5,189 nucleotides of DNA from Desulfatirhabdium butyrativorans (lineage in GTDB: Bacteria; Desulfobacterota; Desulfobacteria; Desulfobacterales; DYRK01). The DNA is taken from the NCBI GenBank assembly GCA_020718785.1, contig DYRK01000424.1, forward strand, positions 1-5,189, given 5' to 3'. The notes under the pieces were generated by a model. The model ran no database searches. It worked only from the letters and a program-made list of their open reading frames with translations, and was not told the origin of the DNA. Shown here piece after piece: positions 1-5,189 of this stretch. A program made the position numbers and the translations under genes. Within the stretch, counting starts at the first letter, position 1; each line of letters begins with the position of its first letter.

Positions 1-1058
1 TGATGATTTTATGGGTAAATCTTCACGGCGGATTTCTCATGGGCTGGGCGATGCTGATTGCAGTAACCGGATGGGAGACGATTAGGAGGTTCGTGGTTCG
101 AGGTGAGAGGACAGAGTTACCCCTTACCCCTTACCCCTTACCCCTTACCCCTTTGTGGATATGGCTTATTATTACAAGTATTACTACCATCATCAATCCT
201 TACGGATACAAGTTATTGGTATTTCTGTACAGAACCGTGCCGATGCCCCGGAGCATAAGTGAATGGGAACCCCTAACCCTGTGGGATTTGTCTTATCTGC
301 ATTTCAAATTTATGGCGATTCTGTTTCTGATAGCAACAGGACTGAATTTCAAAAAAAGGATCGGATGGGAGGCGGTATTCATCGGAATGACGATGTTTGC
401 ATCTATACGCCACCAGCGGCATACGCCCTTTTTCGGCATGATGGCTGCACCGTATCTGGTGCATCGGCTGTCAATTCTGATTTCAGCAATTCAGGAAAAA
501 TTCCCTAAAGTTATCCTGACAAAAGCCTCCCGTCATATTCTGGCTGTTTTTCTGATCATTCTGGCATCGTATCAGATGTATGAAGGAATTCAACGGTATG
601 CAATAACAGGTTGCCGCATTATTGTTGATCCGGCTGAATATCCTGTGGCTGCTGTCCGGTTTCTGAAAAATAATCATATCAAAGGAAATACGCTGGTTCC
701 CTTTACCTGGGGCGAATATGCTATATGGAAACTTTATCCGGATTGTAAAATTTCTATTGACGGAAGGTTTGAAACGGTCTATTCTGATGCTGTGATTCAG
801 GATCACTTCATTCCTCACAATGATAAGAAGCGTTGGGAATCCTTGATAAACAAATATCCGAGCGATATTATTTTAGCCAAACAGTCTCCTTTTTTTCATA
901 ATTTTATTAATGAGTCAAAGACATGGGTTTATGTCTATTCGGATAATACAGCCATTATTTTCTTACGGAACAGTGAAAAAAACAAAGATGTGTTTGAACT
1001 ATTCGGGACAGGGCAGATTGAACGTCCTAAATTGCCGCTGTCCGTTTATTTTCCTTGA
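1..1058 (+). CDS. Polytopic membrane protein of unknown function, C-terminal part (5' end outside window)
   Basis: An open frame runs in from the left edge; the first in-window ATG (position 3) lies inside a hydrophobic segment (VNLHGGFLMGW), so the true start is almost certainly upstream and only about 351 residues are visible. Counting from that ATG, hydrophobic stretches lie near residues 1-23, 49-66, 103-115, 122-134, 142-161 and 177-193, followed by a more polar C-terminal region (about 200-351). Recognisable features are NLHGGF (6-11), NPYG (65-68), a basic RHQRH cluster (136-140), FTWGEY (234-239) and SIDGRFETVY (251-260). I recall this combination from large uncharacterised membrane proteins near glycan genes; no reaction is known to me. 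The C-terminal part may face the periplasm, as in GT-C type glycosyltransferases, but that is inference. An in-frame heptamer repeat adds a proline/leucine-rich linker (LPLTPYPLPLTPL, 39-51) between the first two visible helices. The gene ends 17 nt before the ATG of the next one. Confidence 0.8.
   Translation, partial: MILWVNLHGGFLMGWAMLIAVTGWETIRRFVVRGERTELPLTPYPLPLTPLWIWLIITSITTIINPYGYKLLVFLYRTVPMPRSISEWEPLTLWDLSYLHFKFMAILFLIATGLNFKKRIGWEAVFIGMTMFASIRHQRHTPFFGMMAAPYLVHRLSILISAIQEKFPKVILTKASRHILAVFLIILASYQMYEGIQRYAITGCRIIVDPAEYPVAAVRFLKNNHIKGNTLVPFTWGEYAIWKLYPDCKISIDGRFETVYSDAVIQDHFIPHNDKKRWESLINKYPSDIILAKQSPFFHNFINESKTWVYVYSDNTAIIFLRNSEKNKDVFELFGTGQIERPKLPLSVYFP
117..151. repeat. Five-copy TTACCCC heptamer tandem repeat inside a coding region
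   Basis: Five perfect consecutive copies of TTACCCC occupy 35 bp. They are read in the membrane-protein frame as a leucine/proline/threonine linker with a 7-residue period (three units make 21 bp). Intergenic 7-bp tandem repeats of this kind are known from cyanobacteria and some other bacteria; here the array lies within an open frame. The stretch just upstream (87-114) also falls loosely into 7-nt blocks. Confidence 0.95.
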
Positions 1059-1062
1059 ATAC

Positions 1063-1069
1063 GGAACGG
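1063..1069 (+). promoter_or_regulatory. Weak Shine-Dalgarno deciding the start of the soluble GT2 gene
   Basis: The purine-rich GGAACGG lies 6 nt before the ATG at 1076. The alternative in-frame TTG at 1055 overlaps the preceding stop codon and would add seven residues (MNTERTT) before the conserved fold begins. The ATG is therefore preferred, although the match to the ribosome-binding consensus is poor and translation may depend on coupling to the upstream gene. Confidence 0.4.
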
Positions 1070-1075
1070 ACAACG

Positions 1076-1822
1076 ATGTATAAAGATAAAAAAATCATTG
1101 TAGTCATGCCTGCCTACAACGCGGCGCAGACGCTTCGCAGAACATATAATGAAGTGATGGCTCAGGAGATTGTGGACCGGGTGATAGTTGTAGATGACGG
1201 AAGCCGGGATGAAACCGTTGCAATTGCCGGAACGCTCCCGAATACAACCGTTTATGTGCATGAAAAGAATCTCGGTTACGGCGGAAACCAGAAGTCATGC
1301 TACAGAATCGCTCTTGAAGAAGGCGGCGATATTGTGATAATGGTGCATCCGGACTATCAATATACTCCGCTGCTGATTCCGGCAATGGCGACGATGATCG
1401 GAAACGGGCTGTATCACTGCGTCCTGGGTTCCCGGATTCTCGGAGGATATGCCTTGAAAGGCGGAATGCCGGTCTGGAAATATGTTGCAAACCGCTTTCT
1501 GACATTTGCGGAAAATATTTTTCTGGGAGCAAAACTTTCCGAATATCATACCGGATACAGAGCCTTTTCCCGTGAATTGCTGGAAAAACTGCCTCTTGAA
1601 GTCAATTCCGATGATTTTGTCTTTGACAACCAGATGATTGCTCAGATTCTATGGTTCGGTTATACGGTGGCGGAAGTCAGTTGTCCGACAAAATATTTTG
1701 CCGGAGCCTCTTCTATCAATCTGTTCAGAAGCATCAGATACGGTTTCGGATGTCTGAATACGGCAATCACTTTCCGGCTGGCAAAAATGAAACTGATTCA
1801 CTCCAAATTATTTCCGTTATAG
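1076..1822 (+). CDS. Glycosyltransferase family 2, soluble DPM1-like
   Basis: This 248-residue protein is predicted to transfer a sugar from a nucleotide-sugar donor on the cytoplasmic side of the membrane, probably in glycan assembly. The GT-A fold is clear: the opening strand with PAYNAA (12-17), the nucleotide-binding VVDDGS (38-43), NLGYGGN (65-71), a HPDYQY motif (91-96) at the place of the usual metal-binding DxD segment, GSR (118-120), and HTGYRAF (158-164) followed by SDDFVFDNQ (178-186). The overall layout is that of the dolichol/polyprenol-phosphate mannosyltransferase-like subgroup. It lacks convincing transmembrane helices and ends soon after the catalytic domain, unlike the next gene. 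The start is taken at ATG 1076 rather than TTG 1055, because the conserved first strand begins six residues later. The stop is 6 nt before the next start, in the same operon. Donor and acceptor cannot be read from the sequence. Confidence 0.88.
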   Translation: MYKDKKIIVVMPAYNAAQTLRRTYNEVMAQEIVDRVIVVDDGSRDETVAIAGTLPNTTVYVHEKNLGYGGNQKSCYRIALEEGGDIVIMVHPDYQYTPLLIPAMATMIGNGLYHCVLGSRILGGYALKGGMPVWKYVANRFLTFAENIFLGAKLSEYHTGYRAFSRELLEKLPLEVNSDDFVFDNQMIAQILWFGYTVAEVSCPTKYFAGASSINLFRSIRYGFGCLNTAITFRLAKMKLIHSKLFPL

Positions 1823-1828
1823 GGCTTA

Positions 1829-2785
1829 ATGATGCTTGTTTCGATAGTTATTCCTATTTTTAATGAAGAAGAGAGCATCGGCATTTTGTATGAGAAGGTG
1901 ACAAAGGCTTTGGATAGGGCTGATTTTTCCTTTGAAGTCATTCTCGTCAATGACGGCTCAACAGATGCTTCTGATGAGAAACTCAGGGAACTGGCTCAAC
2001 AGGATGAGCGGTTCAAAATTATCACGCTGAGGCGGAATTTCGGTCAGACCTCGGCTATGATGGCAGGATTTGATTTTGCTTCAGGCGAAATCATAGTGCC
2101 GATGGACGGCGATTTACAAAATGATCCCTGCGATATCCCGAAATTGACAGATAAAATTCAGGAAGGCTATGATGTATGCTCAGGCTGGCGTGAGAATCGC
2201 AAAGATCGCACGATTACGCGTAAAATCCCAAGCTGGATTGCCAACCGTCTCATTTCCAAAGTATCAGGCGTCAGACTCCATGACTACGGCTGTACCCTGA
2301 AGGCGTACAGAAGCGAGGTCATCAAAGGCGTCAGGCTTTACGGAGAAATGCACCGCTTTATTCCAATTCATGCCCGCTGGCAGGGTGCAAAAATCACTGA
2401 AATTCCTGTAAGGCATCATCCCCGGACCCGCGGAAAGTCAAAATACGGCATGGAACGGACCCTGAAAGTCATTCTGGACCTGATGGTGCTTATGTTTTTT
2501 CTGACGCTGTCCAACAAACCTATTTATATTTTCGGCAGTTTCGGTTTCCTGAATATCGTAATGGCATTTCTGAGTTTTTTTCTGATGATTTACTACAAAT
2601 ACAGCGGCCAGGCCACATTCATTCAGACGCCGCTGCCTCAGCTTGCAGTGCTGTTTTTCCTGATGGGATTCATATCTATTCTCATGGGATTTCTCGCGGA
2701 AATACTCATGCGGACATATTACGAATCTCAGAATAAACCGACTTATCTTATCAGAGAGACTATCAATCTGGAGAAGAAAAAATAA
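1829..2785 (+). CDS. Membrane-anchored family 2 glycosyltransferase (polyprenyl-phosphate glycosyltransferase type)
   Basis: This 318-residue protein matches the GtrB/ArnC/DPM-like type, which moves a sugar from a nucleotide donor onto undecaprenyl phosphate at the inner face of the cytoplasmic membrane. The GT-A domain fills about residues 1-225: SIVIPIFNEEESI (5-17), VNDGSTD (40-46), RNFGQTSAMMAGFD (69-82), a canonical metal-binding MDGDLQNDP (92-100), DYGCTLKAYR (152-161), GEMHRFIP (172-179) and RGKSKYG (201-207). Two transmembrane hairpin helices follow at about 231-256 and 269-293, and the tail YESQNKPTYLIRE (298-310) is typical of the family. Length is normal. Two adjacent ATGs (1829 and 1832) could start it; AGGG at 1821-1824, overlapping the upstream stop, is better spaced for the second, so the true protein may be one residue shorter. 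The stop overlaps the next start by one base, implying translational coupling. The sugar is unknown. Confidence 0.9.
   Translation: MMLVSIVIPIFNEEESIGILYEKVTKALDRADFSFEVILVNDGSTDASDEKLRELAQQDERFKIITLRRNFGQTSAMMAGFDFASGEIIVPMDGDLQNDPCDIPKLTDKIQEGYDVCSGWRENRKDRTITRKIPSWIANRLISKVSGVRLHDYGCTLKAYRSEVIKGVRLYGEMHRFIPIHARWQGAKITEIPVRHHPRTRGKSKYGMERTLKVILDLMVLMFFLTLSNKPIYIFGSFGFLNIVMAFLSFFLMIYYKYSGQATFIQTPLPQLAVLFFLMGFISILMGFLAEILMRTYYESQNKPTYLIRETINLEKKK
2770..2776 (+). promoter_or_regulatory. Shine-Dalgarno for the asparagine synthase gene
   Basis: GGAGAAG lies 8 nt before the ATG at 2785, within the last codons of the upstream glycosyltransferase. Together with the TAATG stop/start overlap it fixes the start, which also exposes the required Cys2 after removal of the initiator methionine. 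Confidence 0.6.
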
Positions 2786-4641
2786 TGTGCGGTATTGCAG
2801 GATTTGTGGGTATCGGGACGCGAAAAGACCTTGAAGCCATGTCCGAAAAAATTGCTCACCGGGGACCGGACGGCGAAGGCTTCTGGCAAGATAAAAACAG
2901 GGGCGTTTATCTTGCCCATAAACGTCTCTCGATCATAGATATCGAGGGCGGCGCACAGCCCTTATGGACTCCGGATCACGAAACAGGAATTGTCTTTAAC
3001 GGCGAGATATACAATCATCCGGAACTTAGAGAACTTCTCGAAAAAAGAGGCTACCGGTTTCAGAGCGACCATTCGGATACAGAAACATTGCTTCTTGCAT
3101 ATAAAGAATGGGGCCGGAACATGGTCGGGAAGCTGAACGGCATGTGGGCTTTCGCTATTTACGACAGAGAGAAAAACGAGATATTTCTGAGCCGTGACCG
3201 TTTCGGCAAGAAGCCGCTGTATTATTCTTTACAAAACGGCACTTTTGCCTTTTCATCGGAATTGAAATCGCTTGTCCGGCACAGCAATATCCCGGCAAAT
3301 ATCTCGGTCAGTAGCCTGAAAAAATATTTTGCTTACGGATTTATTCCGGCTCCGAATTCGCCTTTTGAAAATATATATAAACTTCCGGGCGGCTATAATC
3401 TTGTTTCAGATATTGCAAGCCTGAGTTTCCACGTCTGGAAATACTGGGAATTTGTGTTAGAACCGTTTGAAACCATACCGAAAAATCCCGAAGCCGAATG
3501 GGGAGAACAAATCCGTGAACTGCTTTCGAAAGCCGTAAAGCGGCGACTCATGTCGGATGTGCCGCTGGGGATTTTTTTAAGCGGCGGCATTGACTCTTCT
3601 TCGGTCACCGCATTCGCCTCGGAAATTGCCGGAAAAGACAGAGTAAAGACTTTTTGCATAGGATTCCGGGAAGCCAGTTTTGATGAGTCAAAATACTCGC
3701 AGTATGCTGCTTCTTATTTCGGAACCGACCATCACGAAGAGTTGTTTTCCATTGAAAAAGCCAGAACGATTCTGCCCGAACTTCTTGAAAAATTGGACGA
3801 ACCCATGGGGGACAGTTCTATTGTCCCCACGTATCTGCTCTGCGGTTCGACAAGAAAGCATGTGACCGTTGCGCTGGGCGGTGACGGTGCAGATGAATTG
3901 TTTGCCGGTTATGACCCTTTCCGTGCGCTCAGACTGGCGGAGTTTTATCAGATCCTTATTCCTAAGCCGCTTCATATTGCTCTGAGAATGGCTGCAGCAA
4001 AACTTCCGGTTTCTTATCGGAATATGAGTCTGGAATTCAAACTGAAGCGCACTTTACGCGGTCTTTCCTACCCGAAAAAAATATGGAATCCGGTCTGGCT
4101 CGGTCCTCTGGAACCTTCCGAACTGGAAGATTTGTTTGAAGAACCCGTGAATTGGGAAGATATCTATTCCGAAGCCATTGCGTATTGGGATGACTGCCCT
4201 CAGAAAAATATTGTTGACAAAACCTTGCAGTTTTACACAAAATTGTATCTGCAAGACGATATTCTCACCAAAGTGGACCGTGCCGGAATGATGCACGGGC
4301 TGGAGGTCCGTGCGCCCTATCTTGATATTGATCTTGCTGATTTTGTTCGCAGAATCCCCTGGCAATACAAATACCGCAACGGTCAGACCAAATATATTCT
4401 GAAAAAAGCTCTTGAACCGATTATACCGAAAGATATACTGTACCGTCCCAAAAAGGGTTTCGGTATTCCGATTGCGAAATGGTTCCGGGAAGATAAACTG
4501 CATCGGAATGTGAGTCGGAGGTTGCCGTTTCTCAATGTTTCATTTTCTGAAAAAAGATATCAGGAACATATTCAGGGGACGCAGGATCATCGCCTGTTTC
4601 TATGGAATCATTGGCTTTTTGAAAACTGGCTGAACTGTTGA
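2785..4641 (+). CDS. asnB: Asparagine synthase (glutamine-hydrolysing), exopolysaccharide-locus type
   Basis: This is a complete 618-residue two-domain amidotransferase. The N-terminal class II glutaminase (about 2-165) releases ammonia from glutamine: nucleophile Cys2 in MCGIAG, RGPDG (26-30), Arg47, NGEIYN (72-77) and SDTE (97-100). The C-terminal ATP-pyrophosphatase synthetase domain (about 235-615) adenylates a carboxylate and amidates it: PP-loop LSGGIDSS (265-272), GGDGADELFAGY (365-376), KVDRAGM (496-502), EVRAPYLD (507-514) and the lysines of RPKKGFG (554-560). All expected catalytic motifs are present, so it should be active. It is longer than the 554-residue E. coli AsnB and resembles the approximately 630-residue homologues found in exopolysaccharide and exosortase loci, which may amidate a sugar carboxylate instead of aspartate. 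Asp367 stands where E. coli AsnB has Glu348. It is the last intact gene of the operon; no clear terminator follows. The asnB name reflects the family, not proven asparagine synthesis. Confidence 0.93.
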   Translation: MCGIAGFVGIGTRKDLEAMSEKIAHRGPDGEGFWQDKNRGVYLAHKRLSIIDIEGGAQPLWTPDHETGIVFNGEIYNHPELRELLEKRGYRFQSDHSDTETLLLAYKEWGRNMVGKLNGMWAFAIYDREKNEIFLSRDRFGKKPLYYSLQNGTFAFSSELKSLVRHSNIPANISVSSLKKYFAYGFIPAPNSPFENIYKLPGGYNLVSDIASLSFHVWKYWEFVLEPFETIPKNPEAEWGEQIRELLSKAVKRRLMSDVPLGIFLSGGIDSSSVTAFASEIAGKDRVKTFCIGFREASFDESKYSQYAASYFGTDHHEELFSIEKARTILPELLEKLDEPMGDSSIVPTYLLCGSTRKHVTVALGGDGADELFAGYDPFRALRLAEFYQILIPKPLHIALRMAAAKLPVSYRNMSLEFKLKRTLRGLSYPKKIWNPVWLGPLEPSELEDLFEEPVNWEDIYSEAIAYWDDCPQKNIVDKTLQFYTKLYLQDDILTKVDRAGMMHGLEVRAPYLDIDLADFVRRIPWQYKYRNGQTKYILKKALEPIIPKDILYRPKKGFGIPIAKWFREDKLHRNVSRRLPFLNVSFSEKRYQEHIQGTQDHRLFLWNHWLFENWLNC

Positions 4642-4839
4642 TACCGTATGTTCGGACTGACTCTCAAACTCGTAGCGGCTTTAAAAGAATATGTGTCCGT
4701 ATGAAAACAGGATTTACGCTGTTTTTGCAATTCTCTAATGAAATTTTCTCTGCTTACAGGCAGTCGCAGTACCCGCAATACGGAAGCGTAGGGTCACGCC
4801 GGCGGCGTGACCTGCCAGAAATCCGACGCATTCGGAATC
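4642..4839. other. Intergenic stretch without a convincing gene
   Basis: Between the asnB stop and the transposase remnant I see only short open frames with no recognisable motifs, such as an 18-codon frame at 4648-4704 with no good ribosome-binding site, and a frame overlapping the asnB stop that runs on to 4868 and reads arginine-rich through the GC palindrome. The only structured element is the inverted repeat at 4792-4812. No intrinsic terminator for the operon is evident. Confidence 0.6.
4792..4812. repeat. Perfect 9-bp inverted repeat (hairpin) with 3-nt loop
   Basis: GGTCACGCC is followed by GGC and then its exact reverse complement GGCGTGACC. The stem is very GC-rich compared with its surroundings. 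No T-tract follows on either strand (TGCCAG on the plus side, CTACGC on the minus side), so it is not a standard intrinsic terminator. It lies between the end of asnB and the transposase remnant, and could be a REP-like palindrome, a piece of a mobile element or an mRNA 3'-end stabiliser. Confidence 0.7.
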
Positions 4840-5189
4840 GGATCAGCGAGTTGAAAAAAATATCTTGACATTTCAGAAAATGTAATATAATCCTCTTCCG
4901 GGTATTCCGTGCGGCAAGCCGCTTGGTGTAAGAGTCCGTTGCGCGGAGAGAATTTTTTTTGCGGAAAGGTTTGAAAATGATTCCGGCATCATTGATGAGT
5001 ATATCCCCATGGTTGTAGTCATTGTATGCCTTGTCTCCGTAACATATCGAATTTTCAGTAATAGAAAAGTTCATCTGTTTGAATACGGTGACATCGGCAC
5101 CAGTCCCCAGCGTTTTCACCGGCACAGGCATTAGTTCCCCATGCCGGAAAAAAAAGCAAGCCCGCGGCGTAATATCCGGTCATCTGTAT
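4840..5189 (-). pseudogene. Decayed DDE transposase fragment (IS4/IS5-superfamily-like), continuing past the right edge
   Basis: Reading leftward on the minus strand from 5131, the translation shows transposase hallmarks: TGADVTVFKQMNF, then YGDKAYNDY with the second catalytic aspartate (codon 5033-5035), INDAGIIFKPFRKKNS, and RNTRKRI just before the place where family members have a catalytic glutamate (RKRIET). Here that position reads isoleucine (RKRII). Spacing of the phenylalanines afterwards (HFLKCQDIFF) still fits the family, then similarity fades near 4840. Further upstream, near 5180-5140, another minus frame reads GYYAAGLLFF, reminiscent of the segment before the conserved core, and that frame ends at a stop at 5130-5132, suggesting a frameshift or small deletion. 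The N-terminal half would lie outside the window. The exact IS family is uncertain. I judge it inactive. Confidence 0.65.
4865..4891 (+). promoter_or_regulatory. Candidate sigma70-like promoter, short spacer
   Basis: TTGACA (4865-4870) and TATAAT (4886-4891) are both perfect consensus boxes, 15 bp apart, which is shorter than the usual 16-18 bp. It would transcribe rightward, antisense to the transposase remnant, and no plus-strand gene follows in the window. The region is AT-rich, so chance is possible. Confidence 0.25.

Noticed and set aside
117..151. CRISPR or telomere-like array
   Set aside because: The units are contiguous 7-mers without spacers and lie inside a coding frame, so neither a CRISPR array nor a chromosome end is supported.
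1055..1075. TTG start for the soluble GT2, giving a 4-nt overlap with the upstream gene
   Set aside because: The ATG at 1076 has a better-placed, if weak, purine-rich site and starts close to the conserved first strand; the overlap start stays possible.
1104..1549. Minus-strand open frames of 84 and 142 codons within the soluble GT2 gene
   Set aside because: They lie opposite a well-supported enzyme gene, have no recognisable domains and are shadow frames.
4648..4704. 18-codon open frame just after asnB
   Set aside because: No clear ribosome-binding site, no recognised family and too short to support; it could be the relic of a lost gene start but nothing shows that.
4638..4868. 76-codon plus-strand open frame overlapping the asnB stop
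   Set aside because: No recognisable motif; its arginine-rich stretch comes from reading through the GC palindrome and its end runs into the transposase remnant.
4893..4960. Possible small RNA or terminator on the plus strand: a GCGGCAAGCCGC hairpin, a CTCT/CCG arm able to pair with CGGAGAG, then eight T
   Set aside because: The T-run at 4953-4960 is simply the antisense of the Lys-Lys-Asn codons in the transposase RKKN motif, and the outer stem would begin before the predicted transcription start. Coding history explains it better.

Overview
The window is a run of four plus-strand genes (about 1-4641), packed as one operon, followed by about 550 bases with no intact gene. It looks bacterial, and the content fits a surface or exopolysaccharide glycan locus: a polytopic membrane protein, two different family 2 glycosyltransferases and an exopolysaccharide-type asparagine synthase homologue. 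Gene families, moderate base composition, a heptamer repeat and a decayed insertion sequence would fit an anaerobic Gram-negative lineage such as Desulfobacterota or Planctomycetota. That assignment is an impression from gene families, not something the sequence proves.

Region by region: 3-1058 is the C-terminal part of a membrane protein that runs in from beyond the left edge. It carries a five-copy 7-bp tandem repeat (TTACCCC) inside its coding sequence. 1076-1822 is a soluble, DPM1-like GT2 enzyme. 1829-2785 is a GT2 enzyme with two C-terminal membrane helices, of the GtrB/ArnC/polyprenyl-phosphate glycosyltransferase type. 2785-4641 is a complete glutamine-dependent asparagine synthase homologue. 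4642 to about 4840 has no convincing gene but holds a perfect 9-bp inverted repeat. From about 4840 to the right edge the minus strand carries a decayed DDE transposase fragment that continues outside the window.

The four genes probably act together. The membrane-anchored GT2 would load a sugar onto a polyprenyl phosphate, and the soluble GT2 would do another glycosyl transfer. The polytopic protein could act in the membrane on a lipid-linked substrate. The AsnB homologue would amidate a carboxylate on the glycan or its precursor, or make asparagine. Intergenic distances are 17 nt (or a 4-nt overlap), 6 nt and a 1-nt overlap, so co-transcription and translational coupling are likely.

No clearly new defence or mobile system is visible. 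The observation most worth checking is the heptamer array. Because 7 is not a multiple of 3, gain or loss of one unit would bring a stop codon about 100 bases downstream, so the membrane protein could in principle be switched by slippage.
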